Part shown: piece after piece, positions 17,406-26,375 of the stretch
Position numbering within the stretch: the stretch's first letter is position 1
Layout: every line of letters starts with the position of its first letter
Made by a program: the position numbers and the translations under genes
NCBI RefSeq assembly: GCF_017368795.1
Contig: NZ_JAFNLL010000002.1
Span: forward strand, 186,001-250,000
Source: Arthrobacter cavernae
Lineage (GTDB): Bacteria; Actinomycetota; Actinomycetes; Actinomycetales; Micrococcaceae
Direction of reading: 5' to 3'
Length of the DNA stretch: 64,000 nucleotides
The notes under the pieces: model-generated
The model's input: the letters and a program-made list of their open reading frames with translations, nothing else
Databases searched by the model: none
What the model was told of the DNA's origin: nothing

Positions 17406-18797
17406 CTACGTCGGAGTGGGCGGTTCCACCCTGCTGAAGGTCCCGGTATCGGGATCTTCCGGCACTGCGGGCGGGTTCTTGTACGTGCGCCTCAGCTGCA
17501 CGGCCGCCCCGATCACGATGGCCAGGAACAGCCCGCCGAAGCCGAGCACCACGACCGCCGGAAGCGCGTCGTCAACCCGCGCCGGAGCCTTGGCAACAGG
17601 CACTGTGGGGTCGGGCAGCGTGGGCTCCGCACTGCTGGGACTCTCGCTGGGTTCCGGCGTGGGCGTCGAGAAATCACCCCGGCGGTGGATGCGGATCCAG
17701 TCCGCAATGGAACCCAGCGGGTTGGCCTCGGCTTCGGGGACATCTGCCTTCAGCGCCGCCTCGGCGTCGAGCACGCCGAAACCGTAAATCGGGTCCTTGC
17801 CCGCGGTTCCGGCGTCCTTGGCCGTGCTGACGATCCTGTTGATGACCTGCTTGGCGCTCATCTCCGGCCACTTGGAGCGGATCAGCGCTGCCACACCGGA
17901 GACGATGGGCGCGGCACCGGAGGTACCGGCCCACTCCGCGTAGCCCCCGTCCGGCAGGCCGCCCACGAGGTTCTCGGCCGGGGCCGCCACGCCGATGCTG
18001 ATGCCCTGCGAGGACGAATCGATGCTGGCGTTGCCCGAGCGGTCCAGTCCCGCCACTGTCAGCACGCCGGGAATCGTGGCCGGGGCCCCCACCTGGATGC
18101 TGCCGCCGATCCTGTTCCCAGCTGCGGCCACAATCACCACGTCCTTCTGCTCGGCATACAGGAAGGCTGCGTCCCAGCTCTGCGGCCATTGGGTGGAGGT
18201 GCTGCCGAGCGAAATGTTGATGACCTTGGCGCCGTTGTCCACGGCCCACCGCACGGCATCCGGGATCTGGTCCTCGTCCGATTTGCCGCCGGGGTTCGGG
18301 GAGCCCAGCCAGGTGGAGACGGTGAGCAGTTCGGCCTCGGGCGCGACGCCGATGATGCCGTCAGGTCCGTCCGCGGCGGCACCCGCGGACGGGGACGGGG
18401 ACGCGGACGGGGACGGGGACGCGGTGGCCGTCTTGTGGCCGCGGCCCGCAAGCATGGTGGCCACCAGCGTTCCGTGTTCGGCCTTGGCGCCGATGCCCTT
18501 CTGGCCGTCGGGCGTGCCAGCCGCGGAAACGTCGGTGCCGCCCACCACCGCGCCCTTCAGGTCCGGGTGGTCGCCATCCACGCCACTGTCGATGATCGCC
18601 ACTTTGACTCCGGTGCCCTTGGAGACCTGCCAGGCGTTGGAGATACCGGATTCCTTGAGCCAGTACTCCTTGTCCCGCCAGGAATCAGCAAAGGCCGCAG
18701 GCGCGGTGAAGAGCGCCGCGGCCAGGCTGCCGCCTGCGAGCAGGGCGGCGAGGGCCGCGGAAACGGTCCGGCGGCTCCGTTGGTGTCGCGGGGTCAT
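17406..18797 (-). CDS. Membrane-anchored subtilisin-like serine protease (S8, mycosin-like)
   Basis: A 463-residue exported protease. A signal peptide runs to about 37 (ends APAAFA), followed by an S8 domain with catalytic Asp about 70 (AIIDSGVD), His about 108 (EHGTLVA), oxyanion Asn about 228 (AAAGN) and Ser about 293 (GTSGAAP). A Pro/Ser-rich linker and one C-terminal membrane helix (about 415-440) with a short cytosolic tail follow. This layout is that of the mycosins that accompany type VII secretion, but no ESX genes are nearby. An insert of alternating Ser/Pro/Ala (about 124-142) follows the His motif. ATG 18797 or 18809 are both possible; neither has a strong ribosome site. Confidence 0.85.
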   Translation of the reverse strand: MTPRHQRSRRTVSAALAALLAGGSLAAALFTAPAAFADSWRDKEYWLKESGISNAWQVSKGTGVKVAIIDSGVDGDHPDLKGAVVGGTDVSAAGTPDGQKGIGAKAEHGTLVATMLAGRGHKTATASPSPSASPSPSAGAAADGPDGIIGVAPEAELLTVSTWLGSPNPGGKSDEDQIPDAVRWAVDNGAKVINISLGSTSTQWPQSWDAAFLYAEQKDVVIVAAAGNRIGGSIQVGAPATIPGVLTVAGLDRSGNASIDSSSQGISIGVAAPAENLVGGLPDGGYAEWAGTSGAAPIVSGVAALIRSKWPEMSAKQVINRIVSTAKDAGTAGKDPIYGFGVLDAEAALKADVPEAEANPLGSIADWIRIHRRGDFSTPTPEPSESPSSAEPTLPDPTVPVAKAPARVDDALPAVVVLGFGGLFLAIVIGAAVQLRRTYKNPPAVPEDPDTGTFSRVEPPTPT

Positions 18798-18867
18798 TCG
18801 TGGTCCCATCAGCTGGATGTCGGGCGTTTGGCGGTCTCCGCGCGGCAGCTACGCCTGGCGGATGCGC

Positions 18868-19815
18868 CTATCGGATGCTCAGCGCGATGCCGTCGAGGAT
18901 GTCGTGTTCACTCGACACAGCGCCGGTGATGGCGCCGTGTCCGGCGGCTGACACGCGCTCCAGGATGCGGCGCCAGACGAGGGCGCCCGCCCCGATCACG
19001 TCCACCCGGCCCGGGTGCATGTACGGCAGCGCGGCCCGTTCGCCACGGCTCATTTCCAGCAGGCTCGTGGCGGCGTCGCTGATCGTCCCGAGGTCCAGCA
19101 GTGCACCGTGGATGCGCCCGGGCTGGTACTCCTCCAGCCCCAGCGCATGGGCCGTGATGGTGGTGATGGATCCGGCAACACCGACGACGGCGGTTGCCCG
19201 GTCAAGCGGTACCGTCAGGGCCGCGAGGTCGATGGCGGCGTCGACGTCGGCCTCCGCCGCGGCGATCTGTTCCGGCGTCGGCGGATCATTGCGCAGGTGC
19301 CGTTCCGTGAGCCGGACGCAGCCGATGTCCACGGACTTGGCGGCGATGACGCCGTTGGCGTCGCCCAGCACGAACTCGGTGCTTCCACCGCCCAGGTCAA
19401 CCACCAGGATTGCGTCCCCCTCGCGGGCCGGCAGCACGCTGCTGGCGCCGGCGAAGGACAGGGCAGCTTCCTCGTCCCCCGAGATGACCTCGGGTTCCAC
19501 GCCCAGCAGCTCGCGGATGCCGTCCACGAAGACGCTGCGGTTGCGGGCATCCCGGGTGGCGGAGGTGGCCGCGAAGCGGATGCGCTCGGCGCCGTGTTCC
19601 CTGATCAGCCCGGCGTATTCCCGGGCGGCTTCGAAGGTGCGCTCCAGCGCCTCCGGCGCCAGTTCGCCCGTGGCGTCCACACCCTGGCCGAGGCGGACCA
19701 CGCGCATTTCACGGACCACGTCCGACAACGGCGCCGCCGCCCCGTTGGCCGCAATGTCGGCAATCAGCAGGCGGATGGAGTTGGTGCCGCAGTCAATCGC
19801 GGCCACGCGGCTCAC
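18868..19815 (-). CDS. ppx: Exopolyphosphatase / guanosine pentaphosphate phosphohydrolase (Ppx/GppA family)
   Basis: A 315-residue actin-fold phosphatase with phosphate loop 1 at the N terminus (AAIDCGTNSIRLLIADI) and loop 2 near 133 (VVDLGGGSTEFVLG). It is the short, two-domain form common in actinobacteria, lacking the C-terminal HD-like domain of E. coli Ppx. It would remove terminal phosphates from polyphosphate or pppGpp. The GTG at 19815 overlaps the DUF501 gene stop by 4 nt (GTGA), and GGGAGCGAG precedes it. The order eno, ftsB, DUF501, ppx is a recurrent actinobacterial arrangement. Confidence 0.92.
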   Translation of the reverse strand: MSRVAAIDCGTNSIRLLIADIAANGAAAPLSDVVREMRVVRLGQGVDATGELAPEALERTFEAAREYAGLIREHGAERIRFAATSATRDARNRSVFVDGIRELLGVEPEVISGDEEAALSFAGASSVLPAREGDAILVVDLGGGSTEFVLGDANGVIAAKSVDIGCVRLTERHLRNDPPTPEQIAAAEADVDAAIDLAALTVPLDRATAVVGVAGSITTITAHALGLEEYQPGRIHGALLDLGTISDAATSLLEMSRGERAALPYMHPGRVDVIGAGALVWRRILERVSAAGHGAITGAVSSEHDILDGIALSIR

Positions 19816-20561
19816 GCCTCGCTCCCGGCGGTGTCTGCGTCGGCAGAGCCGGCGGCGTCTGCGTAGGCAGAGCCGGCGGCGTCGTCGGCGGCGTCGTCCG
19901 TCTTGGACTTCCGCACCGGTGCCGGGCGGCCCACAATGTCCGGCAGGCCCTGCGGCCCGTGGCGGCTGAGGTCCCTGGACGGAGCCTCCCCCGCGGTGTC
20001 CCAGGCGCCGTCGCAGTAGCAGCGGTCCTTGGTCCACCACTCGCTGATGGCCTCGATGGCCTCGTCACCGAGCGGGTTCACGCCGGGACCGGCGGCCAGC
20101 GAGTGGCCCACCAGGACGTGCAGGCACTTGACGCGGGTGGGCATGCCGCCGGCAGAGATGCCGTCGATTTCCGGCACGGCGCCGGTGCCGGAACGCCCGG
20201 CGATCTCATTGCGGGCCTGGAGGTAGGCCTCGTGCGCACCGTGGTAGGCGGCGGCCAGCGGCTCGTCGGCCGTGAGCCGCTCGTTCATCTCATTCATGAG
20301 CCCGCCGGCCTCCAGCCGCGAAACGGCCGAGGTGATGACCGGGTGGGTCAGATAGAACGTGGTGGGGAACGGTGTCCCGTTGCTGAGCCGCGGTGCGGTG
20401 GCGGCGACCAGCGGGTTGCCGCACACGCAGCGTGCGGGGATTTCGACGACGTCGCGCACCGGCCTGCCGAGTTGGCGGCTGAGCACCTCGAGGTCGTGTG
20501 CTGATGGCTGGCGGGATTCCTGCGGCACGGCTGCCATGTTCTCTTCCACGTGCGCTGCCAT
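19812..20561 (-). CDS. DUF501 domain-containing protein
   Basis: A soluble protein of 249 residues with no known function. The DUF501 domain spans about 20-215 and has conserved cysteine motifs that could bind a metal: RCVCGNP (about 46), GGMPTRVKCLH (about 143-153) and RCYCDG (about 190). The last 25 residues are an Ala/Asp/Ser-rich tail made of three imperfect repeats of an AGSADAD-like unit. ATG 20561 is preferred because GGGAAGG lies six bases before it. It is transcribed with ftsB upstream (57-bp gap) and ppx downstream (4-nt overlap), suggesting a link to cell division or polyphosphate metabolism by position only. Confidence 0.85.
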   Translation of the reverse strand: MAAHVEENMAAVPQESRQPSAHDLEVLSRQLGRPVRDVVEIPARCVCGNPLVAATAPRLSNGTPFPTTFYLTHPVITSAVSRLEAGGLMNEMNERLTADEPLAAAYHGAHEAYLQARNEIAGRSGTGAVPEIDGISAGGMPTRVKCLHVLVGHSLAAGPGVNPLGDEAIEAISEWWTKDRCYCDGAWDTAGEAPSRDLSRHGPQGLPDIVGRPAPVRKSKTDDAADDAAGSAYADAAGSADADTAGSEA

Positions 20562-20617
20562 CCTTCCTTCCCTGGTGGCCGTGTCCCGTCCGGACACGAC
20601 GGCGGCGGGCACCGCGT

Positions 20618-21280
20618 CTAGTCTGTTGCCGATCTTCTGATGGACTCCCACAACGCGTCCACCCAAGGCAGATTTGCCGGGTTTCCGGAAGCTCCTGAGC
20701 CGGTGCGGCCACCCGGCGTCCCGGCCGGAACATCTCCGCCGAACACCCAGTAGCCCGTTTCACCCGGCATAACCATGTTAATGCGGTCGCGGGCCTGCTG
20801 TTTCACGTAGTTCGGATCCTGCCAGCGCGAGAGCTGCTTGTTGAGCTCGGCCTGTTCGCTCTTCTTGCTCTCGATCTCCGCCTCGAGCGCCGAGATCTCG
20901 GCACGTTTCTCCAGGAAGATCTTCATCGTGGGAGCCAGCATGATGGTGATCGCAATCATGACGACGGCGAGGGCCAGCATGCGTCCGGAGAACGCTTTGG
21001 CGGGGACGGGGTCGTGCTGCGGGGTCTCCGCGGAGCCGCCCACGCCGGGCGTGCCGGCCGCCGCTGACGGCGCCTTGGCACGGGCGGTCTTCCCAGCGGA
21101 AGTCTTGGCGGCGGAGGACTTGGGTGGGGGGTCCTTGGGGCCAGGGGCGGCAGGCGGCGCAGCGGGGCCCTGGCGGGTGCCGCCGAAGTCGGCGCGGATG
21201 ACCGCGCCGCCGTCGGCGTTTTCCTTCGGCTGCCGGCCCAGGGCATCGGCCCGGGGAACCTTTGGACGGCGGGTGGCCAT
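20618..21280 (-). CDS. Septum formation initiator family protein (FtsB/DivIC)
   Basis: A 220-residue bitopic membrane protein. It has a disordered Pro/Ala/Lys-rich cytosolic N terminus (1-98), one membrane helix (about 101-120, LALAVVMIAITIMLAPTM), and a coiled coil (about 122-152, EKRAEISALEAEIESKKSEQ). The FtsB/DivIC-type block WQDPNYVKQQARDRINMVMPGETGYWV follows. Such proteins join FtsL and FtsQ at the division septum. CAGGAG lies four bases before ATG 21280. It sits downstream of eno, as usual in actinobacteria, with a hairpin in between. Confidence 0.9.
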   Translation of the reverse strand: MATRRPKVPRADALGRQPKENADGGAVIRADFGGTRQGPAAPPAAPGPKDPPPKSSAAKTSAGKTARAKAPSAAAGTPGVGGSAETPQHDPVPAKAFSGRMLALAVVMIAITIMLAPTMKIFLEKRAEISALEAEIESKKSEQAELNKQLSRWQDPNYVKQQARDRINMVMPGETGYWVFGGDVPAGTPGGRTGSGASGNPANLPWVDALWESIRRSATD

Positions 21281-21377
21281 GACACTCCTGTAATGCCCGG
21301 TGCTTGCCCGGCGGGTTGCTGCGCGTGCTGCGAACTGCGTGGTGGCCCACGGATTGGGGGGCGGACCTTAAACAGAA

Positions 21378-21411
21378 CCGGTGGCCATGGTCATTCCACC
21401 ATAGCCACCGG
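21378..21411 (-). terminator. Hairpin after eno
   Basis: Fourteen-position stem with one mismatch (21378-21391 with 21398-21411) and a 6-nt loop, 20 bp after the eno stop and followed on the minus strand by TTCTGTTT. It probably reduces read-through into ftsB. Confidence 0.6.
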
Positions 21412-21430
21412 TCAGCTGTTATCGCGGGTA

Positions 21431-22777
<1,347 letters not shown>

Positions 22778-22832
22778 CTACTAGCGTAGTCGAGAGTGGC
22801 GCCGGTTACGGAACGGTGTCCGGCTCCTCATG

Positions 22833-23516
22833 TCATGAAGCGCCGTCAACGCTCCCCTGGTAGCGCCGAACGGCCCCGCGGAGGGCGCGTTCGGCGTCGA
22901 GCCCCTGCTCCCTGGCACCGGCAACGACGGCGAGCAGCAGCTCACCGAGGGCGTCCTCGGTGGCCGGGATGTCGGGGATCCCGACGGGGGCCGCCCCCGC
23001 GTGGGGGCTGGCCGGCAGGCCCGCGCGGGCGGCCCGGTCCAGGGACTTCTGCGCGCGGGCCAAGGCCGGAAGGTGCGGCGGGATGCCGGAGAAGGGATCG
23101 GCGCGTTCCGGTTTTTCTGCCCGTTTGACGGCGTCCCACCTCTGCTCGATTTCCTCCACCGTGGCGGGGAAGGTCTCCTGCAGGGAGCCGTCGGCCTTGA
23201 ACACGTGCGGATTGCGCCGCACCATCTTGGCGTACAGGCCGTGGGCGACGTCGTCGAAGGCGAAGCGGCCGTGTTCCTCGGCGAGCCGGGCGTGCAGCAC
23301 CACTTGGAGCAGCACATCGCCCAGCTCGCCTCGGAGTTCGTCGGGAGTGCCGGAGCCGGCGGTGCCGGAACTCTCAGCGCCGGCCTCGATCGTCTCCACC
23401 ACTTCGTAGGCTTCCTCGACCAGGTACTCCACCAGCGATTCGTGGGTGAGCGCGCCGGTCCACGGGCAGTGTTCCCGGAGGGCGGCGATGGCGCCCACGA
23501 GGCCGACGACGGCCAT
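22833..23516 (-). CDS. mazG: Nucleoside triphosphate pyrophosphohydrolase (MazG family)
   Basis: A protein of 227 residues with the MazG fold: REHCPWTGALTHESLVEYLVEEAYEVVETIE near the N terminus gives the first two metal-binding Glu residues, and ELRGELGDVLLQVVLHARLAEE gives the Glu-Asp pair of the second helix. It removes pyrophosphate from non-canonical or excess NTPs. The C-terminal half (after about 120) is divergent and ends in a partial second helix pair. ATG 23516 with AAGGA ten bases upstream is preferred to an ATG at 23546 that overlaps add. It starts 13 nt after add and probably shares its transcript. Confidence 0.87.
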   Translation of the reverse strand: MAVVGLVGAIAALREHCPWTGALTHESLVEYLVEEAYEVVETIEAGAESSGTAGSGTPDELRGELGDVLLQVVLHARLAEEHGRFAFDDVAHGLYAKMVRRNPHVFKADGSLQETFPATVEEIEQRWDAVKRAEKPERADPFSGIPPHLPALARAQKSLDRAARAGLPASPHAGAAPVGIPDIPATEDALGELLLAVVAGAREQGLDAERALRGAVRRYQGSVDGAS

Positions 23517-23529
23517 GCCGTTGCTGTCC

Positions 23530-24672
23530 TTAGGCGAGGTTGGCATAGACGTCGTTGATGTACTCGACCAGCGCTTCCTTCTCGTCCAGGGGCAGGAACG
23601 CTGCCTCGGCGGCGTTGAGCGTGAGCTCCAGGAGGTCATCGAGGTCGTAGTCGAAGGTTTCGACCAGGAGTTCGAATTCGTCCGTCAGGGTCACACCGCT
23701 CATGAGGCGGTTGTCCGTGTTGATGGTGACGTTGAACCCGAGCTGGAAGAGCATGTCCAGCGGGTGGCTTTCGATGTCCTCGCCGAAGGGGGCGATTGCG
23801 CCCGTCTGCAGGTTCGACGAGGGGCAGATTTCCAGGGCGATGCCGCGGTCGCGGACCCACGAGGCCACGTTGCCGAGGGTCACCAGGCCCACGGTCTCCT
23901 CGCCGTCGTCCTCGGAGTTGTTCTCGACCTCAACCAGGATGTCCTCGGCGATGCGCACGCCGTGGCCCAGGCGCAGGGCGCGGCCGTCCACGAGGGCGGA
24001 CTGGATGCTCTCCAGGCCTGCGGCCTCGCCGGCGTGGACCGTGGCGGGGAAGTTGTTCTCAGCGAGGTAGGTGAAGGCGTCCTTAAAGCGCGAGGGCAGG
24101 AAGCCGTCCTCGGCGCCGGCGATGTCGAAGCCCACGGCCCCGGAGTTGCGGTGGCGGACGGCCAGTTCGGCGATTTCCTGGCCGCGGTCGGCGTGGCGCA
24201 TCGCGGTGATGAGCTGGCCCACCTGGATCTGGCGGCCGCTGTCCTCGACGGCGTCGACGCCGGCGTCCAGGCCTTCCTGCACGGCCTCGACGGCCTCGTC
24301 CAGGGTCAGGCCCTTCTGGAGGTGCTGCTCGGGTGCCCAGCGGACTTCGCCGTACACCACGCCGTCGTCGGCAAGGTCCTCGACGAATTCCTTGGCGACG
24401 CGGGCCAGGCCTTCCTTGGTCTGCATCACGGCAATGGTGTGGTCGAAGGTCTCGAGGTAGCGGACCAGGGAACCGGAGTCCGCGGACTCGCGGAACCACT
24501 CGCCCAGCGCCACGGGATCCGTGGAGGGCAGCGTGTGGCCGACGGCCTGGGCCAGCTCGATGATGGTGGCCGGGCGCAGTCCTCCGTCCAGGTGGTCATG
24601 GAGGGAAACCTTCGGCAGGCTCTTCAGATCGAAGTCGAGGGCAGGGGCAGCGTCAACAATGGGCTCAGTCAC
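23530..24672 (-). CDS. add: Adenosine deaminase
   Basis: A 380-residue zinc hydrolase converting adenosine to inosine. The HxH zinc motif is in KVSLHDHLDGG (about 21-31), followed by VHAGEAAG (His and catalytic Glu), LGHGVRI and the C-terminal INTDNRLMSG, where the conserved metal Asp-Asp pair is Asp-Asn-like (TDN rather than TDD). ANNT variations of this kind occur in actinobacterial enzymes. The GTG at 24672 has TAGAGT six bases before it and no ribosome site. It lies at the end of the nucleoside uptake and salvage block and leads into mazG. Confidence 0.94.
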   Translation of the reverse strand: MTEPIVDAAPALDFDLKSLPKVSLHDHLDGGLRPATIIELAQAVGHTLPSTDPVALGEWFRESADSGSLVRYLETFDHTIAVMQTKEGLARVAKEFVEDLADDGVVYGEVRWAPEQHLQKGLTLDEAVEAVQEGLDAGVDAVEDSGRQIQVGQLITAMRHADRGQEIAELAVRHRNSGAVGFDIAGAEDGFLPSRFKDAFTYLAENNFPATVHAGEAAGLESIQSALVDGRALRLGHGVRIAEDILVEVENNSEDDGEETVGLVTLGNVASWVRDRGIALEICPSSNLQTGAIAPFGEDIESHPLDMLFQLGFNVTINTDNRLMSGVTLTDEFELLVETFDYDLDDLLELTLNAAEAAFLPLDEKEALVEYINDVYANLA

Positions 24673-24678
24673 GTACCA

Positions 24679-24684
24679 ACTCTA
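24679..24684 (-). promoter_or_regulatory. -10 element of leaderless promoter (add)
   Basis: TAGAGT on the minus strand, 6 nt (TGGTAC), then GTG 24672. Confidence 0.5.
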
Positions 24685-24701
24685 AGGGGGACGGCAGAAG
24701 C

Positions 24702-25403
24702 TTAGCCAGCAGGTTTTGAACGGTCGACGCCGGCAATCGCCTTTTCGGCGGCCTCCACTTTGAGTTCCTCCGCAGTGGCGGCAACCTCCCTGGCCAGGTC
24801 CTTCCTCTCCAGGTACTTGTGCCACCAGCGCAGGGCGTGGTCCACGATGATGCCGAGCACCACGGCGAACGCCACGGCAATGCCGACGCCCAGGAGCGGG
24901 TTGTGGTGCACCCATTGCCCTGCCAGGAGGCCGATGCCGATCGAGTAGCCAACCCAGGTGACGCAGGCGAAGGCATCCAGCCAGAAGAAGGTCCGGTGCC
25001 GGAATCCGGTCTGCCCGGCCACGTAGTTCACGGCCACACGGCCCCACGGGATGTAACGGGCCGTAAAGATGAGCACGGCACCGCGCTTGTCCAGCTCGTA
25101 CTGCGCCCAGGCAAACATCTTTTGGACCTTGGGCCGGCGCATCCACTTCCACCGGGTCAGGCCGATCTTGCGCCCCAGCAGGTACGCCATGTTGTCGCCC
25201 GCCATGGCGCCAATCAGGGCCGTGGTTCCCAGGATCCACAGATTGGGCTGACCGCTGTGAAGGGACAGTGCCGAGAGCCCGACAATGGCTGTTTCGCTGG
25301 GAAGAATGGTGGCAAATCCGTCAATGAAGAAGAAGACCAAGAGTACCGGGTAAATCCAGGGCTGCCCGGCTGCATGCTCAAGCATTTGGTTCAAAAACTC
25401 CAC
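24702..25403 (-). CDS. DedA family membrane protein (first of a tandem pair)
   Basis: A 233-residue DedA/SNARE-associated (VTT) family protein. The first helix region contains FFFIDGFATILPSETAIVG, then the family's GRKIG motif (LLGRKIGLTRWKWM) and ARYIPWGRVAVNYVAGQTGF with the conserved Arg and Gly. A charged C-terminal helix (about 195-230) follows. DedA proteins are linked to lipid-carrier recycling, membrane potential and peptide resistance. GTG 25403 has AGGAG ten bases upstream. The next upstream gene is a clear paralogue, so this pair arose by duplication. Confidence 0.9.
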   Translation of the reverse strand: MEFLNQMLEHAAGQPWIYPVLLVFFFIDGFATILPSETAIVGLSALSLHSGQPNLWILGTTALIGAMAGDNMAYLLGRKIGLTRWKWMRRPKVQKMFAWAQYELDKRGAVLIFTARYIPWGRVAVNYVAGQTGFRHRTFFWLDAFACVTWVGYSIGIGLLAGQWVHHNPLLGVGIAVAFAVVLGIIVDHALRWWHKYLERKDLAREVAATAEELKVEAAEKAIAGVDRSKPAG

Positions 25404-25578
25404 GCGAGGGTAGCTCCTAGACGAATATGAGTTGACACTGTGACGGAAGTCGCTCCCAGTGTCCCATGGCCGGGGCGTCGTTCGCTACGCCACACCCACG
25501 GGAACACAGCTTCAAGGCTATCGGTCAATGAGGGGCTCAGGCGTCCACCGCGGGACTGATCTTCCGGCGTCGTTCCCG

Positions 25579-26229
25579 TCATACCGTGGGTGGAGGCGGC
25601 GCACCTGCTTCGGGGATTCTCTTCCCATCCAAGGGCAGTGGTCCGCGGACCTTGCTGATGATGCGGTCGATGATGATGCCAAGGACCACCGCGATGATGA
25701 TCGCAATGACGGCTCCCAGCAGGTGGTTGTGCTCGAACCATTGCCCGAAGAAGACTCCGATCGCCACCGAATAGCCGGCCCACAGCACGGCCGACACCGA
25801 TGTGAGCGACACGAACTGGCCGTGGGAGAAGTGCGTCGCCCCGGCGGTGAGGTTCACGGCCACACGGCCGATTGGAATGAAGCGGGCCACCATGATCAGG
25901 GACGCTGAACGGCGTCGCAGCTCCCGGCCGGCCCAGCGGAACGCACCCTGCATGCGCTGCGTGCGCATCCACCGCCAGCGCCGCACGCCGACCCTGCGTC
26001 CGATCAGGTAGGCAATGTTGTCGCCGCTGAAAGCGCCGATGGCGGCCACAAGCACCAATAGCCAGGCATTGGGCACGTCGGCGGTGGCCGAAACGGCGGC
26101 CAAGCCCACCACCACGGATTCGCTGGGGATCGGCGGGAAGAACCCGTCGATCACGCAACAGGCAAGTACCAGCAGAAGCACCCAGGGCTGTCCTGCGGCT
26201 GCCAGGATGAAGTCGTTGATGGCCTGCAC
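25579..26229 (-). CDS. DedA family membrane protein (second of a tandem pair)
   Basis: A 216-residue paralogue of the downstream DedA protein. It has the same opening (AAAGQPWVLLLVLACCVIDGFFPPIPSE), the motif LIGRRVGVRRWRWMRTQRM, ARFIPIGRVAVNLTAGATHF, and the same closing membrane region, but lacks the long charged C-terminal helix. GTG 26229 has GAGGA five bases before it. The 175 bp between the two copies show no gene. Substrate and specific role are not deducible. Confidence 0.9.
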   Translation of the reverse strand: MQAINDFILAAAGQPWVLLLVLACCVIDGFFPPIPSESVVVGLAAVSATADVPNAWLLVLVAAIGAFSGDNIAYLIGRRVGVRRWRWMRTQRMQGAFRWAGRELRRRSASLIMVARFIPIGRVAVNLTAGATHFSHGQFVSLTSVSAVLWAGYSVAIGVFFGQWFEHNHLLGAVIAIIIAVVLGIIIDRIISKVRGPLPLDGKRIPEAGAPPPPTV

Positions 26230-26314
26230 GGTTTCCTCACGGTAGCCGGCTCCCCCACTGGCAGCCGGATGCTTGCTCTCCCGGGCTGCCCGAAGGGGAC
26301 AACCCGGGAACCCA

Positions 26315-26375
26315 GCCTAGCTTGCGAGGGGCCCCGGCCGAGCGCAGCGAAGTTTGGGAGCAAGTTGGGCGCTAG
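26315..26375. repeat. Structured 61-bp repeat, copy 1 (ends in the deoA stop codon)
   Basis: This segment is identical to 32300-32360 at 51 of 61 positions. Its ends pair as an 11-bp stem (26315-26325 with 26360-26370), here with two G-U wobbles in RNA. The middle is the shared core GAGCGCAGCGA. The final GCGCTAG contains, on the minus strand, the TAG stop of deoA. Confidence 0.8.

Noticed and set aside
18375..18425. Short tandem DNA repeat (GGGGAC-like units)
   Set aside because: It is the codon pattern for the Ser/Pro/Ala insert of the subtilase and stays in frame; no evidence of a separate element.
19815..19890. Tandem DNA repeat near the end of the DUF501 gene
   Set aside because: It encodes the Ala/Asp/Ser tail in frame; it is described with the gene rather than as an independent repeat.
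25404..25578. A possible small gene between the two DedA genes
   Set aside because: No frame with a start, ribosome site and plausible protein composition; no RNA-like hairpin stands out.
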